Assembly: GCF_012726265.1 (NCBI RefSeq)
Contig: NZ_JAASAG010000006.1
Span: forward strand, 1-64,000
Direction of reading: 5' to 3'
DNA length: 64,000 nt
DNA from: Streptomyces sp. HNM0575
GTDB lineage: Bacteria > Actinomycetota > Actinomycetes > Streptomycetales > Streptomycetaceae
The notes beneath the pieces were generated by a model, which did not search any database, was not told the origin of the DNA, and worked only from the letters and a program-made list of their open reading frames with translations. Shown piece after piece: positions 50,678 through 61,696 of this stretch; positions within the stretch are counted from its first letter, which is position 1; each line of letters begins with the position of its first letter. A program made the translations under genes and the position numbers.

Positions 50678-51191
50678 CGGGACTTCGACTTCGCGCGCCT
50701 TCGTCGTGACGGCGTCCAGCGCGCTGGCGTGCAGGGATCTGGAGTGTGCAGGGCTTTGGAGTGCAGGGCTCTGCGTGTACGGGGTTCCTGTGCACTTCGT
50801 AGACCCCGCGCGCTTCGTAGAACGCTGAAACTGCCGCAGTGCCCGAGTGACATCGTCCGTCGCCGGGCGCTTCGGCATGCACTGAGCTTCGGCATGCGCT
50901 GCGTTCCGCACGTCCGGCGGCCCGGCTTCCCACCCGGGGGCGGGGCCTCATACGGCCTCGTACGAGGTGAGCGCCCCCGGCAGCGTTCAGTAATCTCGTC
51001 ACTGTTCGTCGTGATGCGCTCCCATATGGTGGCCCGCGACTGGCAAGAGCGTGCCGGACCCGGGCACGCCTGGACCGGAGATCACGGAAGGGCCGGTCAG
51101 GCTCGCGCCCGGCACGCCCCCAACCTGCGGCCGGGGGTACCCCCAGGCCATACCCATACCGGCTGAGGACACAAACCTGAACGTGCGAGGC
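50678..51191. other. Repeat-rich gap between carD and ispD
   Basis: 514 bases. GTGCAGGG occurs at 50729, 50746 and 50761; GCTTCGGCATGC at 50869-50880 and 50886-50897, 17 bases apart; CTTCGTAGA twice near 50795 and 50811. A partial dispersed GGGGGTACC repeat lies near 51117-51150. No gene is convincing. An ispD promoter is probably near its right end. Confidence 0.65.
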
Positions 51192-52043
51192 ATGTCAATC
51201 CGACCCGCAGGCGAACCGCCCGACGACCACACGCAGGGACCAGGCGAAAGGGCACCGGGCGAGGACCCCGCGCCCGGTGCCGGTGCCGGAGCTGTGCGGC
51301 CCGCCCCTTCCGGGAACCGTACGGCCGCCGTCATCCCGGCCGCGGGCCGCGGTGTACGCCTCGGCCCGGGCGCACCCAAGGCGCTCCGCGCGCTGAGCGG
51401 TACGCCGATGCTGGTGCACGCCGTGCGCGCGATGACCCGTTCCCGCTCCGTCTCCCTGGTCGTCGTGGTCGCACCGCCGGACGGCGCCGACGAGGTCCGG
51501 CGGATGCTCGACGAGCACACCGCCCCCTCCGAGACCTCGGATGTCGTGGTCGTACCCGGCGGCGAGACCCGTCAGGACTCGGTCCGGCTGGGGCTCGCCG
51601 CGCTCCCGGACGACGTCGGCTCCGTACTCGTGCACGACGCGGCCCGCCCCCTCGTGCCCGTAGAGACCGTGGACGCGGTGGCCGCCGCCGTACGCGAGGG
51701 TGCGCCCGCCGTGGTGCCGGCCCTGCCCGTGTCGGACACGGTCAAAGAGGTGCAGGTACGTGAGGACGGCGGTCCGGAGCCCGTGACGGGGACGCCCGAG
51801 CGTTCGCGGCTCCGTGCCGTGCAGACGCCGCAGGGCTTCGAGTTGAAGGTGCTGGCCGCGGCGCACGCCCAGGTGGTGCGCGAGGGCGACGGCGCCACGG
51901 ACGACGCGGGCATGGTGGAGCGGCTCGGCGTGGAGGTCGTGGTCGTCCCCGGGCACGACGAGGCGTTCAAGGTGACACGGCCGCTCGACCTGGTGCTGGC
52001 CGAGGCGGTCCTGGCGAGGAGGCGCGCGACCGATGGCTTCTGA
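51192..52043 (+). CDS. ispD: 2-C-methyl-D-erythritol 4-phosphate cytidylyltransferase
   Basis: 283 residues; the enzyme core starts at TAAVIPAAGRGVRLGPGAPK (nucleotide-binding loop), preceded by a 45-residue Pro/Gly/Asp-rich extension. VLVHDAARPLVP and TPQGFELKVLAAAHAQV with DDAGMVERLG follow. It makes CDP-methylerythritol in the MEP isoprenoid pathway. ATG 51192 is chosen but a GTG at 51183 is possible; neither has a good ribosome-binding site, so the extension may be mistaken. The downstream ispF start lies inside its end. Confidence 0.92.
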   Translation: MSIRPAGEPPDDHTQGPGERAPGEDPAPGAGAGAVRPAPSGNRTAAVIPAAGRGVRLGPGAPKALRALSGTPMLVHAVRAMTRSRSVSLVVVVAPPDGADEVRRMLDEHTAPSETSDVVVVPGGETRQDSVRLGLAALPDDVGSVLVHDAARPLVPVETVDAVAAAVREGAPAVVPALPVSDTVKEVQVREDGGPEPVTGTPERSRLRAVQTPQGFELKVLAAAHAQVVREGDGATDDAGMVERLGVEVVVVPGHDEAFKVTRPLDLVLAEAVLARRRATDGF

Positions 52044-52584
52044 GACCGCTGAACCCGCCGGGTCCCCGGAGGCCTTCCGCGCGCCGGTGCCCCTGGTCGG
52101 CATCGGTACGGATGTGCACGCCTTCGAGGAAGGGCGCGAACTGTGGTGCGCCGGACTGCTGTGGGAGGGCGAGCGCTACGGCCTCGCCGGGCACTCCGAC
52201 GGCGACGTCGCCGCGCACGCAGCGTGCGACGCCCTCTTCTCGGCCGCCGGCCTGGGTGACCTCGGAGCCCACTTCGGCACGGGCCGCCCCGAGTGGGCCG
52301 GTGCGTCCGGGGTCTCGCTGCTGGCGGAGGCCGCGCGGATCGTGCGGTCGGAGGGGTTCGCGGTGGGCAATGTCGCGATCCAGGTCATCGGCGTACGTCC
52401 GAAGATCGGCAAGCGTCGCGAGGAGGCGCGGCGGGTGCTGTCCGCGGCGGTCGGTGCCCCGGTCTCGGTGTCCGGCACGACGACGGACGGGCTGGGCCTG
52501 ACCGGACGCGGCGAGGGTCTGGCGGCGATGGCCACGGCGCTGGTGCTGCCGCCGGCGGCGGCTCAAGGTCCACCGTCCGCGTGA
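52033..52584 (+). CDS. ispF: 2-C-methyl-D-erythritol 2,4-cyclodiphosphate synthase
   Basis: 183 residues, near the usual length. Metal-binding GIGTDVHAF and the GHSDGDVAAHAACDALFSAA block are the IspF signature, and TTTDGLGLTGRGEGLAAMA closes it. It forms the cyclic diphosphate intermediate of isoprenoid synthesis. The ATG is 11 bases inside the ispD end, so translation is coupled. In many bacteria these two are fused; here they remain separate. Confidence 0.96.
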   Translation: MASETAEPAGSPEAFRAPVPLVGIGTDVHAFEEGRELWCAGLLWEGERYGLAGHSDGDVAAHAACDALFSAAGLGDLGAHFGTGRPEWAGASGVSLLAEAARIVRSEGFAVGNVAIQVIGVRPKIGKRREEARRVLSAAVGAPVSVSGTTTDGLGLTGRGEGLAAMATALVLPPAAAQGPPSA

Positions 52585-52685
52585 GAGCGGCCGCCGGACC
52601 GGAACACCTTGCACCGGACCGGTGTTGGAGCTGACGCGGCGCCTCGCGCCGCATACTCCGACGCCCCCGAGAGAAGGCGACCCCC

Positions 52686-53093
52686 GTGGCAGCAGCACAG
52701 CTCTCCGACAGCCTCAAGCAGGTTCTGGACACCCCCGTCTTCGTCAGCATCGCGACGATCCAGCCCGACGGAAGCCCGCAAGTGTCACCGGTCTGGGTGA
52801 AGCGTGACGGCGACGAGCTGCTGATCTCGACCACCGTGGACCGCCGCAAGGTCCTCAATCTCAAGCGCGATCCCCGGGTGACCGTGCTGGTGCAGCCCGC
52901 CGACGCCCCGTACACGTACGCCGAGATCCGCGGCACCGCCAGCCTGACCACCGAGGGCGGCCAGGAGCTGATCGACGAGCTGGCGCAGAAGTACGCGGGC
53001 AAGAAGTACGCCGAGTTCAACCCGAATTCGAAGCAGGACGCCGAGAGGGTCGTCGTGCGCGTCAGTCCCCGGAAGGTCGCCGGACACATCTGA
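52686..53093 (+). CDS. PPOX-class F420/FMN-dependent oxidoreductase
   Basis: 135 residues with the split-barrel flavin/deazaflavin fold: FVSIATIQPDGSPQVSPVWV, LLISTTVDRRKVLNLKRDPR and YTYAEIRGTASLTTEGGQEL. Actinobacterial members of this group mostly use F420. GTG 52686 has GAGAAGG about 8 bases before. It lies alone between ispF and cysS, a conserved position in Streptomyces. The substrate is unknown. Confidence 0.88.
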   Translation: MAAAQLSDSLKQVLDTPVFVSIATIQPDGSPQVSPVWVKRDGDELLISTTVDRRKVLNLKRDPRVTVLVQPADAPYTYAEIRGTASLTTEGGQELIDELAQKYAGKKYAEFNPNSKQDAERVVVRVSPRKVAGHI

Positions 53094-53111
53094 ACGGCGC
53101 CGGGGTCCGGA

Positions 53112-53148
53112 CGGACGGGGGGCCCGCCCTGGTCGGCGGCCCCGTCCG
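53112..53148. terminator. Stem-loop between the PPOX and cysS genes
   Basis: CGGACGGGG (53112-53120) pairs with CCCCGTCCG (53140-53148). It begins 19 bases after the oxidoreductase stop codon. Confidence 0.7.
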
Positions 53149-53248
53149 CCCCCGCCGCGTCCCACCGCGGTCTGACGTCTGTCACAGATCCGCGCACCTT
53201 GCCCGGTGCGCGAGGCGTCCCGCCGCACGGGCCCACTACCCTGGTCGC

Positions 53249-54661
<1,413 letters not shown>

Positions 54662-54893
54662 GCGGGGCGTACGGGCCACCGGGCGGACCGGGCGGACCGT
54701 GCGGACCGGGCAAAGGAGGCCCGCTCGGGCGCCGGGAAGATCCACTTCTTCGGTGCGCCCTGCCCTCCGGAATAATGGCGGAAGCAGCCGTGCCCCAGGC
54801 GCGAGAGCCGGCGACGACGCAGCGGCGATCGTCCCGGTGAAGGCGCAGCGGCGGCGACCCGTCGAAGACCAGCAGCAGAGGAACAGGTGCCCG

Positions 54894-55847
54894 ATGGCCG
54901 GGAACAGCCAGCGCCCCAACCGGCGTACGTCCAACAAGAAGGGCGCGCAGGTCGGCAGCGGCGGCAAGCGGCGCCGCGGCCTGGAGGGCAAGGGCCCCAC
55001 GCCGCCCGCCGAGATGCGCAAGGGGCATGCCAAGCAGCGCGCCGCGCAGGCGAAGGCCCGCCGCGCGCAGGGCGGTTCGCAGCGCGGCAAGGGCGCCGGG
55101 AAGAGCCCCGCGGAGTTGGTCGTCGGCCGCAACTCGGTGGTCGAGGCGTTGCGCGAGCAGGTGCCGGCGACGACGCTGTACGTGCAGCAGTTCGTCGACA
55201 ACGACGACAGGGTGCGCGAAGCCGTGCGCCTCGCCGGTGAGCACGGCGGCATCCATCTGATGGAGGCGCCGAAGCCGGAGTTGGACCGCATGACGAAGGG
55301 CCTGCACCACCAGGGCCTGGTGCTCCAGGTCCCCGAGTACGAGTACGCGCATCCCGACGATCTCACCGCGGCCGCCTTCGACGAGGGCGAGGACCCGCTG
55401 ATCGTCGCGCTGGACGGGATCACCGACCCGCGGAATCTCGGCGCGGTCGTGCGCTCCGTCTCGGCTTTCGGCGGGCACGGCGTCGTCGTGCCGGAGCGCC
55501 GGGCCGCGGGGATGACGGCCGGTGCGTGGAAGACCTCGGCGGGCACGGCGGCGCGTACGCCGGTCGCGCGCGCCGCCAACCTCACGCGTGCGCTGGAGAG
55601 TTACCAGAAGGCCGGCGTGATGGTCGTCGGACTCGCCGCGGACGGCGACGTCGGCCTGACCGAGCTGGAGGTCCTGGACGGCCCGGTCGTGATCGTCGTC
55701 GGCAGCGAGGGCAAGGGCCTCTCCCGTCTGGTGGGCGAGACCTGCGACGTACGCGTACGGATCCCGATGCCCGGCGGGGCCGAGTCGCTGAACGCGGGAG
55801 TGGCCGCGGGCGTGGTGCTCTACGAGGCGGCGCGGCGCAGGAGTTGA
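54894..55847 (+). CDS. rlmB: 23S rRNA (guanosine-2'-O)-methyltransferase RlmB (SPOUT family)
   Basis: 317 residues. The first 75 are a Lys/Arg/Gly-rich tail (NRRTSNKKGAQVGSGG and RAAQAKARRAQGGSQRGKGA) that may bind RNA. The SpoU substrate-binding domain follows, then the trefoil-knot domain: ALDGITDPRNLGAVVRSVSA, VVIVVGSEGKGLSRLVGETC, IPMPGGAESLNAGVAAGVVL. It methylates G2251 of 23S rRNA. ATG 54894 is the expected start; GAGGAACAG is upstream. The 232 bases before it contain GGACCG repeats and an AATAAT hexamer that may be a promoter. Confidence 0.93.
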   Translation: MAGNSQRPNRRTSNKKGAQVGSGGKRRRGLEGKGPTPPAEMRKGHAKQRAAQAKARRAQGGSQRGKGAGKSPAELVVGRNSVVEALREQVPATTLYVQQFVDNDDRVREAVRLAGEHGGIHLMEAPKPELDRMTKGLHHQGLVLQVPEYEYAHPDDLTAAAFDEGEDPLIVALDGITDPRNLGAVVRSVSAFGGHGVVVPERRAAGMTAGAWKTSAGTAARTPVARAANLTRALESYQKAGVMVVGLAADGDVGLTELEVLDGPVVIVVGSEGKGLSRLVGETCDVRVRIPMPGGAESLNAGVAAGVVLYEAARRRS

Positions 55848-55855
55848 GCACGCGG

Positions 55856-55881
55856 GCAGGCCGTGACCCGCGTCGGCCTGC
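55856..55881. terminator. Stem-loop after rlmB
   Basis: GCAGGCCG (55856-55863) and CGGCCTGC (55874-55881) pair, and CTTG follows. It begins 9 bases after the stop codon. Confidence 0.7.
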
Positions 55882-55952
55882 CTTGACGGGCCTCGGACAG
55901 ATCGGGGCGGTCAAGGCAGTGTCTTAAGCGTCCGTCACTCGGTTAGATCAGT

Positions 55953-57773
55953 GTGGACACCAGAACACCCCGCACGCCCGACCCCTCGGGCCGGCGTCCT
56001 GGGGACACCCGACAGGGCGGCCCGAGCGGTTTCTTCGACGACGGACCGGCATTGAGCACGGTCAAGGTCCCCTCCGACCCTGCCGAAGTCGTCGTCACTC
56101 ACGCGAGTTTCCGGGTGCAGCTCGCATCGCCCACCGCGGACTCCGCCGACCTCGCCGCCACAGGACAGCACTCCGCCGTGCCCGGCATGCCCGTCGTATG
56201 GGGCACGGCCGCGGACCTTGGCGGGTGGACGGACGGAGCGGTGCGCGCCGACGGCCTCGCAGGCACGGAAGGTTCCGTACGCACAGGCGGCTCCGTGCGT
56301 ACGGACGCCGACGGCTTCGGTGCGTCGCGGCTGTCCCAAGTGGCCCGCCCCGGCCTGGAGTTCCCGGAACCGGCCGGCTCCACCACGCAGGTGCTGCCGC
56401 GGATCGACGAGGACGCGCTCGCGCCGCCGACGGTCGTCGGCCCGCGCGGCCCGCGTCCGGTCGAGACGACCCAGCCGCAGCCACAGCAGCGCTCCCTGCT
56501 GCACGGGGTGCGCCCGGCACGCGGGGCCTTCGACGGGCCGGACTCCGGCGAGTACGGACCGTACGGCCCGTACGGCGACATCGGGCACGGCCCGTACGAG
56601 GACGGTCGCTTCGGCGAGCAGGATCCGTACGGCGAACAGCCGCCCGTGGACGGGCAGTTCGGGAACGCGGAAGCGGGCAGCGCCGCCCGCGGCCCCGAGC
56701 CGGCGGAGACCGCGCGGCGCCAGGCGTACTACCCGGGCCGCCGGATGAACCTCGGTGTCGTACTGCTGCCGATGCGGATCTTCCTCGGCTTCATCTCGGT
56801 CTACGCCGGGATGGGCAAGCTGTGCGACCCGGTCTACTTCGACGGGGACGCTCGCGGTTCGATGGTCACCTGGCTGCGCTCGCTCGAACCGTGGGCCATC
56901 GCCTCGCCGTTGCGCGACTTCGCGCTCGCGCACCCCGTCGGTTCCGGGCTGACCGTCGCGTTCCTCCAGATCATCATCGGCGTACTGACGGTGTGCGGCC
57001 TGTGGCAGCGGCTCGCGGCCTCCATCGGCGCTCTGCTGTCCGCGGCCCTGCTGATGACGGTGAGCTGGAGTTCGGGACCCGCCTACGAGGCGCCGGACAT
57101 CATCTACCTCGCCGCGTGGAGCCCGTTGATCATCGCGGGCGCACCGGTCTACTCCGTCGACGGCCGGCTCGCGGCGGACGCCTGGCGCAAGCTTGGCCCC
57201 CGCGCCGGGCTCACCGACCTGCGGCGCCGGGTGCTCCGCCGGGGCGCGGTGATCGCGACCCTGATCACCGGCCTCGCGCTGCTGACCGGCTCGATGCTGG
57301 GCGGCGCCGTACGAGCCGCGCACACCGCCAAGCTCCCGGAGCCGAGCGAGCCGCCGGCCAACCGGCTGCCCGGCTCGCCCGTGCCGAAGGAGCCCGGGGC
57401 CCGTACGGACAGCGGACGCCCCGCCGGCGGACACACGCAGGGCGCCGACGCGGGCGCGGGCAGCAGCCGTTCCGGTAGTCCCTCGTCCTCGGCTTCGCCC
57501 GGTGAGGGGCGCCGCGGTGACACCTCCAGGCCGAGCCAGCGGGAGACCGTACAGGTGCCGCGGCAGTCCGCTCCCGGCGCGCAGCCGCCGCGGCAGTCGG
57601 CGCCGGGCACCGGGTCCGCGCAGGGCGGCGGTGCCGGCACGGGCGGCGGGAACAGCGGCGGCTCGGGCGGCTCCGACTACGGGAGCACGGGCGGGAGTTC
57701 GGCGTCGGGCGGCAGCACGGGCGGCTCGTCATCCGGTGGCAGCGGCGGAGGTCTGGGCGGCCTTCTCGGCTGA
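55953..57773 (+). CDS. DoxX-family membrane protein with long low-complexity ends
   Basis: 606 residues. The first 260 are cytoplasmic and variable, with a TGQHSAVPGMPVVWGTAADL stretch and YGPYGPYGDIGHGPYE repeats. The DoxX core of four helices follows (LGVVLLPMRIFLGFISVYAG, then PVGSGLTVAFLQIIIGVLTV and a last helix near 440), with short helical loops. DoxX proteins are linked to electron transport and redox stress. The last 145 residues are Gly/Ser/Pro-rich, with repeated PRQSAPG units and a terminal GGSGG tract. TTAGAT close to GTG 55953 may be its -10. Nothing identifies a partner. Confidence 0.82.
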   Translation: MDTRTPRTPDPSGRRPGDTRQGGPSGFFDDGPALSTVKVPSDPAEVVVTHASFRVQLASPTADSADLAATGQHSAVPGMPVVWGTAADLGGWTDGAVRADGLAGTEGSVRTGGSVRTDADGFGASRLSQVARPGLEFPEPAGSTTQVLPRIDEDALAPPTVVGPRGPRPVETTQPQPQQRSLLHGVRPARGAFDGPDSGEYGPYGPYGDIGHGPYEDGRFGEQDPYGEQPPVDGQFGNAEAGSAARGPEPAETARRQAYYPGRRMNLGVVLLPMRIFLGFISVYAGMGKLCDPVYFDGDARGSMVTWLRSLEPWAIASPLRDFALAHPVGSGLTVAFLQIIIGVLTVCGLWQRLAASIGALLSAALLMTVSWSSGPAYEAPDIIYLAAWSPLIIAGAPVYSVDGRLAADAWRKLGPRAGLTDLRRRVLRRGAVIATLITGLALLTGSMLGGAVRAAHTAKLPEPSEPPANRLPGSPVPKEPGARTDSGRPAGGHTQGADAGAGSSRSGSPSSSASPGEGRRGDTSRPSQRETVQVPRQSAPGAQPPRQSAPGTGSAQGGGAGTGGGNSGGSGGSDYGSTGGSSASGGSTGGSSSGGSGGGLGGLLG

Positions 57774-57852
57774 CGGAAGCGGTGGAGGTTTGGCGGGCAG
57801 AGCTTGGCGGGCAGGCGCGGTCGGTAAGGGGTGAGGGAGCCGGGAGGCCGCC

Positions 57853-58590
57853 CTAGCCCCGCGCCTCCCTCAACTCCTTCGCCGCCTCCTCCAGATCCTT
57901 CGCGGTGTCGATGGCCCGCCAGTACGCGCCCTGCGGCAACTGGAAGCCCGCGAGCGTGCGTTCGCGGGCCAGCCGCGGGAACGTCGTACGCTCGTGGTCG
58001 CCCCGGTCCGGCAGCATCCCGGCGAACGCCGAAGAGAACACGTACACACCGGCGTTGACGAGATACGGGGACGGCGGCGCCTCGATGAAGTCGAGGACGT
58101 GACCGAACGGATCGGTCTCCACCGCCCCCCACGGGATGCGCGGCCGGGCGAGCGCGAGCGTGGCGACCGCGTCCCGTTCCGCGTGGAAGGCGGCCATCTC
58201 CCGCAGGGCGAAGCGGGTCCAGATGTCGCCGTTGGTCGCGTACCAGGGCTCGTCCGGCCGTGGCAGCGAGGCGGCCGCGTACTTCAGGCCCCCGCCCCGG
58301 CCCAGCGGCTTCTCCTCCACAACGACCGTGGTACGCAAGGGACTTCCCCCTGCCCCCGCCGGAAGCTCGGCCGTCGTCAGCCAGTTGCCCAGCACATCGG
58401 CCAAGTGCCCGCAGGAGACGACGACATCGGTGACGCCCTCGGCCGCCAGCCAGGCCAACTGGTGCCCGATGATGGGCGTACCGGTGCCGGGGATCTCGAC
58501 CATCGGCTTCGGACGGTCGTCGGTGTACGGCCGCAGCCGTGACCCCTGGCCGCCGGCCAGGATCACGGCTTGGGTGGGGAGTTGCATCAT
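57853..58590 (-). CDS. NDP-sugar pyrophosphorylase-type nucleotidyltransferase
   Basis: 245 residues. The nucleotide loop is AVILAGGQGSRLRPYTDDRP with KPMVEIPGTGTPIIGHQL, and EPWYATNGDIWTRF has the metal-binding Asp. Such short single-domain enzymes activate sugars with UTP, CTP or GTP; the KP(M)VEI motif suits mannose-1-phosphate-type or glucose-1-phosphate-type transferases. ATG 58590 is preferred over 58599: TAGGGT (rc of 58598-58603) is seven bases upstream, so it is probably leaderless. Substrate unknown. Confidence 0.87.
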   Translation of the reverse strand: MMQLPTQAVILAGGQGSRLRPYTDDRPKPMVEIPGTGTPIIGHQLAWLAAEGVTDVVVSCGHLADVLGNWLTTAELPAGAGGSPLRTTVVVEEKPLGRGGGLKYAAASLPRPDEPWYATNGDIWTRFALREMAAFHAERDAVATLALARPRIPWGAVETDPFGHVLDFIEAPPSPYLVNAGVYVFSSAFAGMLPDRGDHERTTFPRLARERTLAGFQLPQGAYWRAIDTAKDLEEAAKELREARG

Positions 58591-58773
58591 GCAGCGCACC
58601 CTATGCGGCCGATGACCGACGACCGATGACCGATGGCCGACGTCACCGCCGGGGCGGGCGCGTGCCGGTCGCGTACGGATCTGCGGGGTACGGGCGGCCG
58701 CGTACGCACGGGTCGTGAACGGACCGGTGGGGCACGGGCGGGCCGTGTACGCGCCGGTCGAGAACGGACCGGC

Positions 58774-59199
58774 TCAGCTCATCCGGGACACACCGGTGGC
58801 GAACGACGTGTCGCACACCGGACGCGACCAGCGCCCCGCGCGCTGCACACTGCCGTACTTCTGCACGGCGGCCCGGCCCAGCGCACGCGCCAGCGACGCG
58901 CAGTGCCCGGCCAGCGAGGGGTGCTGTGCCATCTCCCGCTGGAGGCTGGTCAGGGCCACCCCCGGGTCCTTCTCCTGCAACTCGGCGACGAGCCGGTCGC
59001 GCAGTGCTTCCTGGGTCGTCCGCGGGGAAGCGTCCGTGGCCGGGGTCGACGCCTTGCGCTCGGACGCCGTGAGCATCTGCGTACCGGAGGACGACGAACC
59101 CCATGGCACGCGCGCGACGGCGAGCGTGCCGGACAGTACGAGTACGACGGGAAGAACGAGAGCGAGGGATCGGCCGATTCGGCGTGCTACGTGGTTCAC
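58774..59199 (-). CDS. secreted or membrane-anchored protein of unknown function
   Basis: 141 residues. The signal or anchor is RSLALVLPVVLVLSGTLAVA near the start. The mature part has a Ser/Thr-rich stretch, then LQREMAQHPSLAGHCASLAR and GRAAVQKYGSVQRAGRWSRP, with two Cys (HCASLA, PVCDTSF) that could form a disulfide. It matches the kind of small conserved Streptomyces secreted protein that lies beside msiK, with no assigned function. GTG 59199 is probably leaderless: TACGAT (rc of 59207-59212) lies seven bases upstream. Separate from msiK by about 280 bases. Confidence 0.7.
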   Translation of the reverse strand: MNHVARRIGRSLALVLPVVLVLSGTLAVARVPWGSSSSGTQMLTASERKASTPATDASPRTTQEALRDRLVAELQEKDPGVALTSLQREMAQHPSLAGHCASLARALGRAAVQKYGSVQRAGRWSRPVCDTSFATGVSRMS

Positions 59200-59336
59200 G
59201 CCCGCGATCGTAGCGAAGAGTGGTGATTTGGCGACATTCGGTCACCCTGCCGAGCGACGGCGCACGGGCGCGTTCGTAATCGGAGTTGACGGCACCGGGC
59301 GCCCGGGGCGAGATCAGGGGGTCGCGCCCACGAAAA

Positions 59337-59373
59337 GGGGCCGTACGCCTGGGAGTTGCAGGCGTACGGCCCC
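59337..59373. terminator. Strong stem-loop downstream of msiK
   Basis: GGGGCCGTACGCCTG (59337-59351) pairs perfectly with CAGGCGTACGGCCCC (59359-59373). On the minus strand it lies about 110 bases after the msiK stop codon. The opposite strand gives CGAAAA before it. Confidence 0.85.
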
Positions 59374-59412
59374 TGTGCTGCGTGCGGCAGCGGCGTCTCG
59401 GGCAGCTCGCGC

Positions 59413-59481
59413 TCAGCGCGTCAGCGCGTCAGCACGACGGTGCGTCAGTGCGACGGTGCGCGCGTCAGCGCGACGGTGCGA
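59413..59481. repeat. Imperfect GCGTCAG-CGACGGT repeats after msiK
   Basis: Three to four units of roughly 16 to 20 bases (GCGTCAGCACGACGGT, GCGTCAGTGCGACGGT, GCGTCAGCGCGACGGT) run up to the msiK stop codon. Their untranslated location and variation suggest slippage. Confidence 0.7.
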
Positions 59482-60606
<1,125 letters not shown>

Positions 60607-60789
60607 GTTGTTGTCTCCTTCACCGGCAGGTACGTGCCGGACGATCCGTTGTAAAGGGGAGTACGTTTCACGGCTGTGAACGTGCGGTGACGCTAACCCG
60701 CCGACGCTCGTCTTGTCAGCACTCGGGGGGCAACGAAACCGCATCGCGGCCCCGCCACGACCGGTGGGTAGACTGCACGGGCACAGCCC

Positions 60790-60863
60790 GCCGCCTTAGC
60801 TCAGCTGGTTAGAGCATCTGTCTTGTAAACAGAAGGTCGTCGGTTCGAATCCGACAGGCGGCT
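60790..60863 (+). tRNA. tRNA-Thr (anticodon TGT)
   Basis: A complete cloverleaf: acceptor GCCGCCT (60790-60796) with AGGCGGC (60856-60862), D-arm GCTC-AGCTGGTTA-GAGC, anticodon loop CTTGTAA with TGT in a 5-base-pair stem, T-arm GTCGG-TTCGAAT-CCGAC. No CCA is encoded. It reads ACA, a rare threonine codon in this GC-rich genome. TAGACT (60769-60774) is a likely -10. A strong terminator follows at 60881. Confidence 0.96.
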
Positions 60864-60880
60864 CCGGATACGTACCAGCT

Positions 60881-60916
60881 CAGAGGCCCCGTTCCATGAT
60901 CGGAACGGGGCCTCTG
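60881..60916. terminator. 15-base-pair terminator after tRNA-Thr
   Basis: CAGAGGCCCCGTTCC (60881-60895) and GGAACGGGGCCTCTG (60902-60916) pair perfectly around ATGATC; TGTGTGCTGT follows. It lies 17 bases after the tRNA. Confidence 0.9.
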
Positions 60917-61000
60917 TGTGCTGTACAGCAACGAGGGTGATCGCTGCGTGAGCCGATGGTCACTGACTGCGGGAGCCGCCCGGTGGCAGCCCTAAGGTCG

Positions 61001-61543
61001 TCACCATCGTCGGTGCATGGTCGCCTTGGTGCCGGTCACCAGGCTTGCCGGCGGAACGTCATCGGTCACGATCGCGCCGGCGGCGACCACGGCATCTCGG
61101 CCGATGCTGACGCCGGGAAGGATCGTGGCACCGGCGCCGATCCACACGTTCTCCGCCACGTCGATGGGCGCACCGGTGAGATAGAGCCGCCGCTCCTCGG
61201 GATCGACGGGGTGGCCGCTGGTGATGAACGTGACCTTCGGGCCGACCATCACGCGCTCGCCCAGACGGATCCCCGCGTAGTCCAGGAACGTGCAGTTCTG
61301 GTTGATGAACACGCGCTCGGCGAGGTCGAGATGGAGGCCGTGGTCCGTGTAGAAGGGCGGATAGATCGTGACTCTCGTCGGCAGTGGCTTGCCGAGGATC
61401 TGCTCGAACAGTTCCGCTTTCCCGTCTTCGTCCTCGAAGGGCAGGATGTTCAGGCGTGAGGTGAGTTCGGTGACCCGAAGGACCCTCTCGGCCATGGCTT
61501 TGAACTCGGCCCCGTGGATGCGCATGAGACGGTCGCTGGACAT
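61001..61543 (-). CDS. LacA/NodL-type hexapeptide O-acetyltransferase
   Basis: 180 residues. A maltose-acetyltransferase N-terminus (AMAERVLRVTELTSRLN) is followed by a left-handed beta helix of hexapeptide repeats: IYPPFYTDHGLHLDLAERVF with FINQNCTFLDYAGIRLGERV, then FITSGHPVDPEERR (active His), VWIGAGATILPGVSIGRDAV, and VTDDVPPASLVTG. It transfers acetyl from acetyl-CoA to sugars. It lies just beyond the tRNA-Thr terminator, where accessory genes begin. It is followed by an MFS gene on the same strand. Confidence 0.9.
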   Translation of the reverse strand: MSSDRLMRIHGAEFKAMAERVLRVTELTSRLNILPFEDEDGKAELFEQILGKPLPTRVTIYPPFYTDHGLHLDLAERVFINQNCTFLDYAGIRLGERVMVGPKVTFITSGHPVDPEERRLYLTGAPIDVAENVWIGAGATILPGVSIGRDAVVAAGAIVTDDVPPASLVTGTKATMHRRW

Positions 61544-61590
61544 ACCACGATCCTTCCAGGCGTACCGGTGACCGGATAAGAGCGTGTCTT

Positions 61591-61614
61591 CCCGGCACCG
61601 GCACCGGCACCGGC
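61591..61614. repeat. ACCGGC hexanucleotide repeat, left copy
   Basis: Three perfect units and a partial CCCGGC. A similar but longer run lies at 63858-63887, so both ends of the MFS/DUF4406 segment carry this repeat. Confidence 0.85.
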
Positions 61615-61696
61615 GCCGACGCCAAGGCGCCCCCGTTGGCAGCCGCAGGCAGCTGTAGCAACCGGTCGCGTGACCGCCCCGACCGCTCGGCGGTGC

